From assembly GCF_040839445.1 (NCBI RefSeq), contig NZ_JBDPGJ010000007.1, positions 166,125 through 230,124 on the forward strand: a DNA stretch of 64,000 bases, written 5' to 3'. Position 1 is the first letter of the stretch. Each line of letters starts with the position of its first letter. The notes under the pieces were generated by a model. It saw only the letters and a list, made by a program, of their open reading frames with translations. It was not told where the DNA came from and searched no databases. Below, piece after piece: positions 20,742 through 31,829 of this stretch. This DNA is from Aquibium pacificus (GTDB lineage: Bacteria > Pseudomonadota > Alphaproteobacteria > Rhizobiales > Rhizobiaceae). The translations under genes and the position numbers were made by a program.

Positions 20742-22370
<1,629 letters not shown>

Positions 22371-22459
22371 GGGACGGCGACGGATATGTCTTGCCGTGAC
22401 TCCGACCGGCCGATCGCATGTTTCGGCCGGTCGGGTGCCATGTCGCGGCGGCGCGCGAA

Positions 22460-23236
22460 ATGAGGGTGACGATCGAACGGCGCCCGTCGCCGGCTTGCGA
22501 ATGGGCGTCGCGGCTGGCCCGGTTCGCGGCTGTCCTCTTCATCACGGGCGGGCTCTCCCATCGATACGGGCTCCTGGAAACGGTCCCGTTCTTCTGGGTC
22601 CTCGGCATCGTCGGCCTGCTCGCGGTGGTGGCCTTCGGCCTGGCGATCGCCGGCTTCATCGACGTGTGGGAGCATGGCGACAAGGGCGGGCGCAAGGCGC
22701 TTGCCGCCGGCCTTCTCGCCTGCGTGATCCTCGCTCCGTTCGGCCTCGGCGGCTGGCGCGTCTTCGAATATCCCCGCCTGGTCGACGTCACCACCGACAC
22801 TGAAGACCCGCCCTCCTTCCGCTCGCTGGCGCTCCTACGGCCCCCCACGGCGAATGCGATCGGCGCGATCGACGCCAATGCCGCGAAGCTGATCGAATCG
22901 AGCTACCCCGACATCAGCGGTCGCCGCTATGCGGTCTCGCCGGATCGCGTCATGCAGGCGGTCCTCGCGATCATGGCCGAGCGGGGATGGGAGGTCGTGG
23001 CGACGCGCGGCATCCCGCAGCAGGACAGCGAGATCACCATCGAAGCGCGGGCGTTTTCCCGATTCATGCGCTTTCCCGCCGATGTCGCCGTGCGGCTAAC
23101 CGACGAAGACGCCTCGACCTTCGTCGACCTGCGCTCCGCCTCGCACTACGCCAAGCACGACCTGGGCGACAATGCCGACAGGATCGGGCGGTTTCTGACC
23201 GATCTCGACATGGCAATGGAAGCGGGCGCGCAGTAG
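22460..23236 (+). CDS. DUF1499 domain membrane protein
   Basis: 258 residues if started at ATG 22460 (MRVTIERRPSPACEW); an ATG at 22418 would add 14 residues, and neither has a good ribosome binding site. Three hydrophobic helices occupy about residues 18-95 (including FFWVLGIVGLLAVVAFGLAI and AAGLLACVILAPFGLGGWRV). The C-terminal half is the soluble DUF1499 domain (SPDRVMQAVLAIMAERGWEV; TIEARAFSRFMRFPADVAVR; DLRSASHYAKHDLGDNADRI). The family is found in plants and bacteria without a settled function. Spacing to the upstream ligase gene is 89 nt. Confidence 0.88.
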   Translation: MRVTIERRPSPACEWASRLARFAAVLFITGGLSHRYGLLETVPFFWVLGIVGLLAVVAFGLAIAGFIDVWEHGDKGGRKALAAGLLACVILAPFGLGGWRVFEYPRLVDVTTDTEDPPSFRSLALLRPPTANAIGAIDANAAKLIESSYPDISGRRYAVSPDRVMQAVLAIMAERGWEVVATRGIPQQDSEITIEARAFSRFMRFPADVAVRLTDEDASTFVDLRSASHYAKHDLGDNADRIGRFLTDLDMAMEAGAQ

Positions 23237-23252
23237 GGCGACGGTAGCAGCC

Positions 23253-24521
23253 TCAGGTCTCGGGCGGCTGTTCCGGCTCCTCCTGCACCACCTGTTCGAC
23301 GACGAAGGCGGCGGTGAGGCCGTGGATGAGGGTGGACAGCAGGATGGTGAGCGCGATCGTGGCCCACAATTGTCCCTCGTTGACGAATTCCAGGTGGCTC
23401 GCGGCATAGCCGAGATAGTAGATCGAGCCGACGCCGCGCACGCCGTAGAAGGCGATCACCATGCGCTCCTTGGTGCGGGTGTCGGTGCCGAGGAGCGAGA
23501 GCCACGCGCCGACGGGCCGCACGACCAGGAGCAGTCCGATCGCGATGGCGGCGTGGCGCCAGTCGAGCTCGGACCAGAGTTCGGGGAAAATCCCGCCGAC
23601 GAGCACGAGGAGCAGCGCGGTCAGCGCCAGTTCGATCGCCTCGTTGAAGCTGTGAAGCTTGCCATGGAACGCGTGCTCGGCCTTGACACGCCGCATCGTG
23701 AGGCCGGCGACGAAGCAGGCGATGAAGCCGTAGCCTTCCAGGATTTCCGTCGCCCCGTAGCTCACGAGCACGCAGGCAAAGGCGAGCACGCCCGAGCCGG
23801 TATTGGCGAGTACGTTGTTCCTCGGGATCGCGAAGAGGATACGGCCGAGCAGCCAGCCGGTGGCGACGCCCATCGCGCAGCCGACGGCGATGCGGTAGAA
23901 GACGTCGAACAGCAGCCAGTCGCCGAGGATGGCGGGCACGGAAAATCCGACCGAGCCGACGAGAAGCCCGAGATAGACGAAAGGGAAGGCGAGGCCATCG
24001 TTCAGCCCGGCTTCCGTGGTCAGCGCGAAACGGATCGGATGTTCGCCCCCCTCCGTCGGCGGTCCCACCTGCACGTCGCCCGCCAGCACCGGATCGGTCG
24101 GGGCGAGCACGGCACCGAGCAGGATGGCGCCAGCCAGCGTCATCCCCGCGAAATTGTAGCCCATGAAGGCGACAGCCGCGATGGTGATCGGCATCGCCAC
24201 CACAAGCAGCCGGACCGTCGGCTGCCATCGCCTGTAGCTCGAGAGATTGTCGATCCTGAGCCCGGTTCCGAACAGGGCGACGATGACGGCGAGTTCGCTC
24301 GTCAGTTCCCAGAACCGCGGCGATTCGCGCGGGTCGAGCGCCTCCGGCATGCCCGGGACGAGCGAGAAGGCCACCATGCCGAAGAGGATCAGGAGGCCGG
24401 AAGCCGCCGGCTCGCGGCCCGAAAAGAAGCGCGGCAGCCACAGCGCCAGCACGATGCCCAGCCCGATGGTGAGCATGGCGACGTGATAGGCGTTGAAACC
24501 GAAGAAGGGCTCGTCGTGCAT
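23253..24521 (-). CDS. CPA1-type cation:proton antiporter
   Basis: 422 residues, ATG after GAGG. About 12 hydrophobic helices. The unwound-helix motif APTDPVLAGDV and the ion-binding EAGLNDGLAFPF with its Asn-Asp pair are the CPA1 (NhaP) hallmarks; GLTMRRVKAEHAFHGK and FYGVRGVGSIYYL are also typical. It should exchange Na+ or K+ for protons across the inner membrane in pH and salt homeostasis. The C-terminal tail is short and acidic with no regulatory domain. It is convergent with the DUF1499 gene, 16 nt apart. Confidence 0.93.
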   Translation of the reverse strand: MHDEPFFGFNAYHVAMLTIGLGIVLALWLPRFFSGREPAASGLLILFGMVAFSLVPGMPEALDPRESPRFWELTSELAVIVALFGTGLRIDNLSSYRRWQPTVRLLVVAMPITIAAVAFMGYNFAGMTLAGAILLGAVLAPTDPVLAGDVQVGPPTEGGEHPIRFALTTEAGLNDGLAFPFVYLGLLVGSVGFSVPAILGDWLLFDVFYRIAVGCAMGVATGWLLGRILFAIPRNNVLANTGSGVLAFACVLVSYGATEILEGYGFIACFVAGLTMRRVKAEHAFHGKLHSFNEAIELALTALLLVLVGGIFPELWSELDWRHAAIAIGLLLVVRPVGAWLSLLGTDTRTKERMVIAFYGVRGVGSIYYLGYAASHLEFVNEGQLWATIALTILLSTLIHGLTAAFVVEQVVQEEPEQPPET

Positions 24522-24632
24522 TTTGCCTCAAGGTAGGAGGCGCGAGCGCCTTGCCGGCCGATCAACACGCGATGCGACCGACGGTTCCCCATTGCACCGG
24601 CGCACCGGCATTGCCGGCCACGGCAGTGTGCG

Positions 24633-25223
24633 TCAGCCGCCGAAACCGAAGTACCAGACCGCGACCGGCACCGCCAGCAGCAGGATCAGCGAAACGACGA
24701 CGAGGGCTCCGTCGCGGGTGAGCAGACCGGCGGCAAAGAGCGCGATGACGGCCGAGGCAATCGAGCCGGACGTCGGAATGACCTCCATGAAGGGCATGAA
24801 GAGCGTCAGCCCCAGGATGAGGAGCAGGGGCAGGAAAAGCCATGGACGATGCAGGAAGAAGGTCAGCCGCGCCTTCAGGAAACGCTCGACGAAGTGGACC
24901 GGCTTTCGAAGCCAGCCGATGCCCTTGCGGAGCTTTTCGGAGGACATGCGGCGGCTGGTGACGAAGGAAGGCAGCCAGACGCTGTCGCGGCCGATGATCA
25001 TCTGGGCGACCAGGATAAAGGTGATAAGCGCGACGACCGCCGTTATGCCGGGTATCGCGCTGGCGGGTGAGGTGGAGATCAGCGCGAAGACAAGCATCAG
25101 CGATGCGAAGGACTTGTGGCCGAGTTCCTCGATGACCTCCTGCACCGTGATGCTGTCGCCGTGGGTGGACTTCTCGAGACGGTCGAGAACGTCGCTCAGG
25201 GCGTGCGTACGTTCCTTCGGCAT
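24633..25223 (-). CDS. exopolysaccharide synthesis protein ExoD family
   Basis: 196 residues from the ATG at 25223 preceded by GAGGG; a GTG four codons upstream overlaps that site and is rejected. The cytosolic N-terminus DVLDRLEKSTHGDSITVQEV and EELGHKSFASLMLVFALIS, then PGITAVVALITFILVAQMI, IGWLRKPVHFVERF and three or four hydrophobic helices match ExoD. In Sinorhizobium, ExoD affects exopolysaccharide production and alkali tolerance by an unknown mechanism. It lies downstream of no polysaccharide genes here, but next to the Na+/H+ antiporter on the same strand. Confidence 0.9.
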   Translation of the reverse strand: MPKERTHALSDVLDRLEKSTHGDSITVQEVIEELGHKSFASLMLVFALISTSPASAIPGITAVVALITFILVAQMIIGRDSVWLPSFVTSRRMSSEKLRKGIGWLRKPVHFVERFLKARLTFFLHRPWLFLPLLLILGLTLFMPFMEVIPTSGSIASAVIALFAAGLLTRDGALVVVSLILLLAVPVAVWYFGFGG

Positions 25224-25340
25224 GTCCACCCTCACTTGTGTTCGACGAGAAACGCGTTCGGCGAGAAACGCCGCTGCCTGAACAGGCGTTCCCTCGGTGA
25301 GGCGGCTTTATCGCTTGGCGAAGCGGGACGGCATTCGCGC

Positions 25341-26246
25341 TCAGGCGGGGAAGTAGCTGGCGTCGAGCGAAACCTCGGCGTCAGAGGTGACGCAGCTTCG
25401 TGCGACGAGGTCCTCCAGGTGGGCGAGCAGCGACAGCCCCGCCGCGCCGTGCAGCCGCGGATCGGTGTCGCGGTAGATCGTGCGCACCATCTCCGGGATC
25501 GTCCGGTCGCCAGACCGCAGCCGCTCCATGATCGCGGCCTCCCGCATCTTGCGGTGGGCGCGCAGACCGCGCACGAATTCGGCCGGCTTGCCCACGGGGC
25601 CGCCATGTCCGGGCAAATAGACCCGGTCCTGCCGTTCGAGCAGCTTTGACAGCGAATGCATATAGTCGGACATCGATCCGTCGGGCGGCGCCACGATGGA
25701 TGTCGACCAGGCCATCACGTGGTCTGCGGAAAACAGGATGCCGGTGCCCTCAAGGGAGAAGGCGCAATGGTTGGCCGCGTGGCCGGGCGTGTGCACCGCG
25801 CCGATCGTCCAGCCGTCGCCCTCCACCGTTTCGCCATCGGCAAGGGTGCGATCGGGACGGAATTCGGTGTCGGCGCTTGCGTCCAGCGGGTTGATCTCGC
25901 CGATCCTCAGCGGCCGCGCCGCGCGGTGCGGGCCCTCGGCGCAGACGATCGCCCCGGTCGCCTGCTTCAGCCGCGCGGTCAGCGGGGAATGGTCGCGGTG
26001 CGTGTGGCTGACGAAGATGTGGCTGACCGGGCGGCCGCCGATCGCCGAGAGCAGCCCCTCGAAATGGGCGTCGTCCTCGGGCCCCGGATCGATCACGGCG
26101 AGCGTGTCGGTACCGACGAGATAGCTGTTGGTGCCGTGGAAGGTGAATGGACCTGGATTGTTCACGGTCAGTCGATGCACGCCGGGGGCTACCTCCACGG
26201 GCATGCCGTGGGCGGGTTCGAAGGCCGTATCGAATGTCACGGACAT
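25341..26246 (-). CDS. MBL-fold metallo-hydrolase (LACTB2-like)
   Basis: 301 residues. The metal-binding motif HxHxDH is SHTHRDHSPL at about residue 80; further ligands are in HTPGHAANHCAF, FSADHVMAW and LPGHGGPV. NPGPFTFHGTNSYLVGT at the N-terminus is typical of the LACTB2-type subfamily, which also has the C-terminal winged-helix-like region seen here (RTIPEMVRTIYRDTDPRLH; LLAHLEDLVARSCV). Probable cytosolic hydrolase of an ester, thioester or nucleic acid; the substrate is not readable. No strong ribosome binding site is seen before the ATG. Confidence 0.9.
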   Translation of the reverse strand: MSVTFDTAFEPAHGMPVEVAPGVHRLTVNNPGPFTFHGTNSYLVGTDTLAVIDPGPEDDAHFEGLLSAIGGRPVSHIFVSHTHRDHSPLTARLKQATGAIVCAEGPHRAARPLRIGEINPLDASADTEFRPDRTLADGETVEGDGWTIGAVHTPGHAANHCAFSLEGTGILFSADHVMAWSTSIVAPPDGSMSDYMHSLSKLLERQDRVYLPGHGGPVGKPAEFVRGLRAHRKMREAAIMERLRSGDRTIPEMVRTIYRDTDPRLHGAAGLSLLAHLEDLVARSCVTSDAEVSLDASYFPA

Positions 26247-26377
26247 CTAGCGGAGGAAGAGAATGGGGAGGGCGTGACGCATGGCGGTTGTCGGATAACA
26301 CGGAACCTCATATAGGGGAACCAGCGGCCGATCGAGGAACCTGCGGCCGGATCACGTTCAACACGATGGAGTTGTCC

Positions 26378-26971
26378 ATGTCGGCAGCGATCGCAATGCG
26401 TCCCCTCGCCAGCCTCGCCATTCCGCAGAGCGGAGCCTCGCGCCTCGCGGTCCAGGCATTGCTCGTGATCGGCGGGACGCTCCTCCTGACCCTGTCGGCC
26501 AAGACGAAGGTCGTTCTCGGACCGGTCGACATGTCGCTGCAGACGCTCGCCGTGCTGCTTATCGCCACGGCGTTCGGCGCCCGGATGGCGGTCGCCACCG
26601 TGCTTCTCTACCTGATCGAGGGTGCGATGGGCTTTCCGGTCTTCCAGAGCACGCCGGAAAAGGGCATCGGCCTCGCTTACATGATGGGCACCACCGGCGG
26701 CTATCTCGCCGGCTTCGTGGTCATGGCCGCGATCGCCGGATGGGCCGCCGACCGGGGGTTCGACCGTTCGCCCTTCACACTCTTCGGTGCGATGCTCGTC
26801 GCGGAAGCCGTGATGCTGTCGATGGGCTTCGCCTGGCTTGCCGCGTTCGTCGGTTTCGAGAAGGCCTGGCTGTTCGGGGTCCAGCCTTTCCTCGTGGCCG
26901 ACCTGATCAAGGTGGCACTCGCCGCCGCGATCGTGCCGGCCGTATGGAGCCTCGTCCCCGGCAAGGGCTGA
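26378..26971 (+). CDS. bioY: biotin transporter BioY
   Basis: 197 residues from ATG 26378, preceded by GGAG at six nt; an ATG 12 nt earlier contains that site and is rejected. It is the substrate-binding S component of an ECF-type biotin importer, with five or six membrane helices. Visible family features: VDMSLQTLAVLLIATAFGAR, LYLIEGAMGFPVFQ, GTTGGYLAGFVVMA and a C-terminal PFLVADLIKVALAA. Genes for the ATPase and T component (bioM, bioN) are not adjacent, so it works alone or with components elsewhere. No biotin repressor site is recognised upstream. Confidence 0.92.
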   Translation: MSAAIAMRPLASLAIPQSGASRLAVQALLVIGGTLLLTLSAKTKVVLGPVDMSLQTLAVLLIATAFGARMAVATVLLYLIEGAMGFPVFQSTPEKGIGLAYMMGTTGGYLAGFVVMAAIAGWAADRGFDRSPFTLFGAMLVAEAVMLSMGFAWLAAFVGFEKAWLFGVQPFLVADLIKVALAAAIVPAVWSLVPGKG

Positions 26972-27336
26972 CCCTGCGGCAATCTCGTTGCGGACAAGGC
27001 TGGAACGGCTCAAACGTCCACCCGCGTGATCGGCGCCAAGAGCGCCGGTCTGGTGCGTTCGCGCAATAGCCGGACCGCTGGCACCTGCGCTGCGATAGAG
27101 GATGGACGGCTGATAGACCTGGGGCAAACAAGACCTATCAGCCGGGTGGTCTGCTCATAAGCCCCCCACCGCGGACGTGCCTATACCTTCAATCGCCGAA
27201 ACGCCATAAGAAATAGTCCTAGTACGATCGGCGGAATGTGCGCACGCCGGGCCGCCTCGGTACTGATTTGGTGAAGAAGTCCGAAGGTTCGCCAGAAGAC
27301 CTCTCCATCGGATATCTGAACCGCGACTTTCCATCG
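26972..27336. other. intergenic region between bioY and the DUF2793 gene
   Basis: 365 nt without a supported gene. It contains one clear inverted repeat, GGCTGATAG (27108-27116) with CTATCAGCC (27135-27143), nine-base arms around an 18-nt loop. Since bioY and the next gene converge here, this may serve as a terminator, although no T run follows. Nothing else is evident. Confidence 0.5.
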
Positions 27337-28620
27337 TCATGCCGGCGTGACCGTCGCCGAGCCGTCCAGCACTTGCCAGGCATCGCCGGCCGCGGTTCCG
27401 GAGGCGCGCAGCGCCCGGTTGTTGGTCGTGTCCCAGACGATCAGTCCGCGCAGCTTTCCGGTGGTGTTCACCGCATGGCCGATGCTGGCGATGCTGGCGG
27501 CGGAGAATTCGGAACTCGCGCCGACGATGAACCGGCGGCTGGCGTCGATCACGGTGTTCGCGCCCCCCATCTGCAGGTCGCCGGCGTTCGAGATGCGCAA
27601 CCGCTCGACGCGGGTCGCCGAACCGATAGGTGTCGTTGCAACCACGAAATAGGTACCGTTTGCGGTGCCTATGAATGTCTCCGCTGCCCGAAATGCGAAT
27701 TCACCAACTGCCGGCGACATCGCCGCGGTGTCGCGCATTCCCTGCGCCAGCAAGCCCGTCAGTATCCAGTCAGCCTGAACCTGACCACCCGTAGCAGATG
27801 CGCGCTCACCGACGATCTGCGCCCCGGCGGTCGTGCTGTTGCTCAGACGACGGATGCGGACCGGCGCATTTCCCAACGTCTGCACGATGGCGATCGAATT
27901 TCCACTGTTGCCCGTCTTTTCGATAGCCAGCGCGCCCACGTCGGTACCGATGTCATCGATGGCCATTCGCAGCCTGCCGGTCGCGGCGTCGACGACGACT
28001 GCCGTCGTCCAAACCGAACCGTCCGCGGAGACCTTCAGCGTCAGGTCGTCGTCGCCGATCAGGCCGAGCTCGGCGCGGCCGGAAAAGCCCGTCTGCATCA
28101 GGATCGACAGCACGTCCGCGGTCGTCTCCTTGTTCATCGTGTAGCGCAGGTCTCCGTCGCCGCCTTCGGCCGCGGTCTTGGCCGTCCAGAGCGCCTTGTT
28201 GAGCTTGGCCGAGAACGGGTTCGTGGCGTCCGCCATCGTTCCCACGCCGAGCAGCGCGAGGTTCTGCAGGGCGGTCAGCGCCGCGGCCACGTCCGCCCAG
28301 GCCGATCCGGTCCAGTAGCAGAGCTGCGCCTCGTCGGCGACCCAGGCCACCCAGCCGGTCCTGGGCGTGAGGAATAGCCAGGCGCCGTCCCGGTAGACCG
28401 CGACGTCGTCCTCCTTGCCCGCCCAGTCGCCGGTCGCGGTGGCGGCGACGATGTAGCGGTCGCCCTCGCTCTCTCCGCCGGGCGGGGCGGTCAGATCGCG
28501 GTCGATCACCGAAAGCTGGACGAGCGCGTCGAGCATGGCGATCGCCTCGTTGTGGGTGACGTGCTTCTGCGCCTGAGAGGGCATGATGTAGGGGAGGGCG
28601 AGATGGGTGCTGCTTTCCAC
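27337..28620 (-). CDS. DUF2793 domain protein, phage/gene-transfer-agent tail-like
   Basis: 427 residues. The N-terminal about 110 residues (LPYIMPSQAQKHVTHNEAI, LDALVQLSVIDRDL, YWTGSAWADVAA) are a DUF2793 domain, found in alphaproteobacterial prophages and gene-transfer-agent clusters. The rest is Thr/Ala/Gly-rich beta sequence (MNKETTADVLSILMQTGF; LMQ; MAIDDIGTDVGAL; IVGASSEFSAASIASI) as in tail fibre or base-plate proteins. No other phage gene lies within the window, so it is an orphan: a remnant or an outlying component of a gene-transfer agent. The reading frame is intact. Confidence 0.88.
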   Translation of the reverse strand: MESSTHLALPYIMPSQAQKHVTHNEAIAMLDALVQLSVIDRDLTAPPGGESEGDRYIVAATATGDWAGKEDDVAVYRDGAWLFLTPRTGWVAWVADEAQLCYWTGSAWADVAAALTALQNLALLGVGTMADATNPFSAKLNKALWTAKTAAEGGDGDLRYTMNKETTADVLSILMQTGFSGRAELGLIGDDDLTLKVSADGSVWTTAVVVDAATGRLRMAIDDIGTDVGALAIEKTGNSGNSIAIVQTLGNAPVRIRRLSNSTTAGAQIVGERASATGGQVQADWILTGLLAQGMRDTAAMSPAVGEFAFRAAETFIGTANGTYFVVATTPIGSATRVERLRISNAGDLQMGGANTVIDASRRFIVGASSEFSAASIASIGHAVNTTGKLRGLIVWDTTNNRALRASGTAAGDAWQVLDGSATVTPA

Positions 28621-28881
28621 GGCCGGGGTGCTCCATGCATTTTGGTCCCCGGGATGCTAGCGGCGCGGGGTGGCACGTGGATCGATCGGGCGCATTCTTT
28701 CGTGATCGTCGCGTCGGCGGAACATGAAACCGCGCCTCTTCGGAGCGGCAAGTCCATGGAATTCAAGCTGTTTCCGGGAGCGGAAATCGTACCGGGCGTT
28801 CGGCGACGGTCCCTTCGGCATTGACGCGTGGCGAAATCTGTCCACCCCGCCTCGCGGCCGTTCTCTCGCGGGGGTGGTGCG

Positions 28882-29823
28882 CTACGGCCAGTCGGCGAAG
28901 CTGGCGGGCGGGGCGAGTTCGCCCTGCCGCCGCGCCTCGGCGCGCTGGCGGCGGTAGGCGCCCGGCGAGATGCCCATCATCCGGCGGAAGAAATTCGAGA
29001 AATGCGCGGGATCGTTGAAGCCGAGCGAGTGGCCCAGTTGCTGGATGGTCATCGCCGACCGGTCCAGCCGCAACGCCGCTTCGTGCGCCAGCCGCTCGGA
29101 AACGAGCGCCTTGGGAGACTTGCCGATGCCGCTCGTGCAGACCGCGTGCAGCCGGTCGGCCGAGATGCCCAGTGCGGAAGCATACTGGACGATGCTCCAG
29201 TGGCTGCGGAAGTTCATCTCGACGAGTTGCCGGAACCGCTGCAGGAGCCCGGCCTTCTCGCCGGTGCCGACCAGCGAGGTTTCATGCGCGCCGGAGAGGC
29301 GCATCATGGTGACGAGCATGATGCGGAGCAGGGCAGCGAGCAGCAGCGGCGATCCCTCCTGCGGCTGCCGCAGTTCGTTGAGAACGCCGTTGAAGCAGCG
29401 CGCGATCACCGACGCCTGCTCGCCCTGTCCGGCGAGCGACAGCACGAAGTTGCGGTCGACGAGATAGCGCAGGTCGACCGATTCGGCCTGGTCGCCGATC
29501 GCGTCTACCAGGACGGCGTTCGCCACGTGGCCGCGATAGCCGGTGCTTCCGGCTTCGACGCGCAGGCGCCCCGGCTGCTGGTCGCCCAGCCACAGCAGCG
29601 CCGGGGCCTCGATCGAAAGGCGATCCTCGCCGGCCTCCGCCTCGCCGCTGCCGTCGGTGAGCAGCACGACCTGACGTTCCGCCAGGTCGCTAAGGCGGTT
29701 GAGCGACCAGAATCGCCGCTGCAGGCTGCTTTCGATGCGTTCGGCCTTCACCTGTCTTCCGCGTCCAAGCCAGATCCGGGATGTAAAATCGTTCGATGAC
29801 CACCGTTTGCCAGTTTCGTGCAA
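28882..29823 (-). CDS. AraC family transcriptional regulator
   Basis: 313 residues if read from a TTG at 29823; a GTG at 29751 (VKAERI) is a plausible later start. The C-terminal 100 residues are the double helix-turn-helix: WSIVQYASALGISADRLHAV and SAMTIQQLGHSLGFNDPAHF with SNFFRRMMGISPGAYRR, the AraC signature. The N-terminal domain has a cupin-like effector-binding region (ALLWLGDQQPGRLRVEAGST). It is divergent from the first aldehyde dehydrogenase gene, 139 nt away, so it probably activates that gene in response to an aromatic or aldehyde. Effector not known. Confidence 0.9.
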   Translation of the reverse strand: MHETGKRWSSNDFTSRIWLGRGRQVKAERIESSLQRRFWSLNRLSDLAERQVVLLTDGSGEAEAGEDRLSIEAPALLWLGDQQPGRLRVEAGSTGYRGHVANAVLVDAIGDQAESVDLRYLVDRNFVLSLAGQGEQASVIARCFNGVLNELRQPQEGSPLLLAALLRIMLVTMMRLSGAHETSLVGTGEKAGLLQRFRQLVEMNFRSHWSIVQYASALGISADRLHAVCTSGIGKSPKALVSERLAHEAALRLDRSAMTIQQLGHSLGFNDPAHFSNFFRRMMGISPGAYRRQRAEARRQGELAPPASFADWP

Positions 29824-29962
29824 TCAATAGCCAGAAATTTGCCTTCTACAAGAGGCCGCTTGGCTGTTCTGTGAATGGCATGCAGTGGCGCAGGGCTCGG
29901 TAAGAGGCCCGCACCGCCAGATTGCACCGGCAAATCAGGCCGGACGCGGGAGGAATCGGAAT

Positions 29963-31411
29963 TTGGCAGGCGCATCGACGGCGATCGCCCGAAGCAGGAT
30001 GACGGATGGCGGCGCGATCCTCGAAAGGATCAGCCCGGTCACCGGCGACGTCGTGACCCGAGTTCCGGCATCAAGCCCCGACGAGGCCCGTCACGTGGCG
30101 AACCGCGCCGCCGCCGCTTTTGCGCAATGGTCGAGGGTCTCCCCGTCGGAGCGGCGCGCGCTGCTCGACCGCGCCGCCGACCTGCTCCTGGCCCGCTCGC
30201 ACGACTTCGTCGAGGCGATCTCGGCGGAAACGGGCGGGACTCGCGCATGGGGCGAACTGAACTGCCGGCTGGCTGCTTCGATCCTGCGCGAGGCGGGCGC
30301 GCTGACGACGCAGGTGACGGGCGAGGTGATCCCGTCGGACCGGCCCGGCGCGCTTTCGATGGCGATGCGCAGGCCGTGCGGCGTGGTGCTGACGCTGGCG
30401 CCCTGGAACGCGCCGCTCATCCTCGGGGTGCGCGGACTGGCCATGCCGCTCGCCTGCGGCAACACCGTGGTGTTCAAGGCTTCCGAACTCTGCCCGCGCA
30501 CGCACCAGATGATCGGCGAGATCTTCGCCGAAGCGGGATTCCCCGACGGGTGCGTCGGCATAGTCCACAATGCCGAACACCACGCGACCGAGATCGTGGA
30601 AGCGCTCGTGGCGCATCCGGCGGTGCGACGCGTGAACTTCACCGGTTCGACGCGGGCCGGCCGCGTCATCGCGGAACTCTGTGCCCGGCACCTGAAGAGG
30701 CCGCTGCTGGAACTGGGCGGAAAGGCGCCGCTCGTCGTGCTGGACGACGCCGACGTCGAGCAGGCGATAAAGGCGGCCGCCTACGGCGCCTTCTTCCACC
30801 AGGGCCAGATCTGCATGTCGACGGAACGTATCCTCGTCCATGACGAGATGGCCGACGATTTCACCGCCAGGCTCGCCGGACACGCCTCCCGGCTGAGGAC
30901 GGGCGACCCGCGCTATCCCGGCAACGCGATCGGGCCGATGATCAGCGAACAGGCGGCGCAGCGCGTGAAGGCCCTGATCGACGACGCGGTGGACAAGGGC
31001 GCGCGGCTGGTCGCCGGCGGAAAGCTGCGCGGCGCCTATCTGGACGCGACGATCCTCGACGGCCTGACGCCCTCGATGCGCATCTACTACGAGGAATCCT
31101 TCGGGCCGGTCGCGTCGGTCATCCGCTACTCCGACATCGACGAGGCGGTCTCGATCGCCAACGACACGGAGTACGGCCTCGCCGCCGCCGTCTTCGGCCG
31201 CGACGTGACGCGCGCGCTGGACGTGGCGCACCGGCTGGAGACTGGCATCTGCCACATCAATGCCGCGACCATCCAGGACGAGCCGCAGGTGCCGTTCGGC
31301 GGCGTGAAGGCCTCCGGCTACGGCCGTTTCGGCGGGCGCGCGGGCATCGACGAGTTCACGGAACTGCGCTGGATCTCGCTCCAGGGCGGGCGCGAGGAGT
31401 ATCCGATATGA
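29963..31411 (+). CDS. NAD(P)-dependent aldehyde dehydrogenase (salicylaldehyde/vanillin type)
   Basis: 482 residues if started at the TTG at 29963, which stands right behind GGGAGGA; an ATG at 29999 is the alternative. Oxidises an aldehyde to the acid. LTLAPWNAPLILGVRG binds the cofactor, NFTGSTRAGR follows, LELGGKAPLVVLDDADVE holds the general-base Glu, and the nucleophile Cys is about residue 284 in HQGQICMST. PQVPFGGVKASGYGRFGG is the C-terminal motif. By overall pattern it is nearest to salicylaldehyde and vanillin dehydrogenases. Divergent from an AraC regulator. Confidence 0.93.
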   Translation: MAGASTAIARSRMTDGGAILERISPVTGDVVTRVPASSPDEARHVANRAAAAFAQWSRVSPSERRALLDRAADLLLARSHDFVEAISAETGGTRAWGELNCRLAASILREAGALTTQVTGEVIPSDRPGALSMAMRRPCGVVLTLAPWNAPLILGVRGLAMPLACGNTVVFKASELCPRTHQMIGEIFAEAGFPDGCVGIVHNAEHHATEIVEALVAHPAVRRVNFTGSTRAGRVIAELCARHLKRPLLELGGKAPLVVLDDADVEQAIKAAAYGAFFHQGQICMSTERILVHDEMADDFTARLAGHASRLRTGDPRYPGNAIGPMISEQAAQRVKALIDDAVDKGARLVAGGKLRGAYLDATILDGLTPSMRIYYEESFGPVASVIRYSDIDEAVSIANDTEYGLAAAVFGRDVTRALDVAHRLETGICHINAATIQDEPQVPFGGVKASGYGRFGGRAGIDEFTELRWISLQGGREEYPI

Positions 31412-31521
31412 GCGCGCGGGGAGCGACGGGACCGCATGTCGTGGGGACCGGTGTGGCGGGTCGGAACGCGCGCGACGGGTTCCTGCCCGCTGCTGCCGCT
31501 AGCGGCGACGGGCGATGTTTC

Positions 31522-31531
31522 ATGTATACAT
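31522..31531. promoter_or_regulatory. ATGTATACAT palindrome, predicted GntR operator (site 1)
   Basis: Perfect ten-base palindrome 299 nt before the aldehyde dehydrogenase start at 31830, within a 418-nt region (31412-31829) that has no supported gene. Identical sequences occur at 42725 and 48317. Confidence 0.7.
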
Positions 31532-31666
31532 CGCCGTGTGCTGACGTGGGACCGGAGGTGTTCGAGCGCCGCGCCGCGCGTTGTCGGAGGGCAAGGGGAA
31601 GAGGCACCCCGGCGATGACCATGCGGGCGGTTTCGCGGCACAGGCGCGCAAGTTTGGCAAGAGGAT

Positions 31667-31676
31667 GTGTATACAT
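31667..31676. promoter_or_regulatory. GTGTATACAT palindrome, predicted GntR operator (site 2)
   Basis: One base different from ATGTATACAT. It lies 145 nt from site 1 and 154 nt before the start at 31830. Two spaced copies would allow looping or cooperative binding. The rest of the 31412-31829 gap shows no further structure. Confidence 0.65.
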
Positions 31677-31829
31677 GACGTCCGATTGCGCGGTGACAGG
31701 CCGGCGGAAAAATTCTATTGTCTCCAGGAGCCGCGCCATCGGGCGGGAGAGAGCGGAACCGCTGTTCCGTCGCCCGATGAAGAAGCCGGGATTGCGTGTC
31801 CCGGCGCGGCGTGCCGAGGGAGGATTTGA

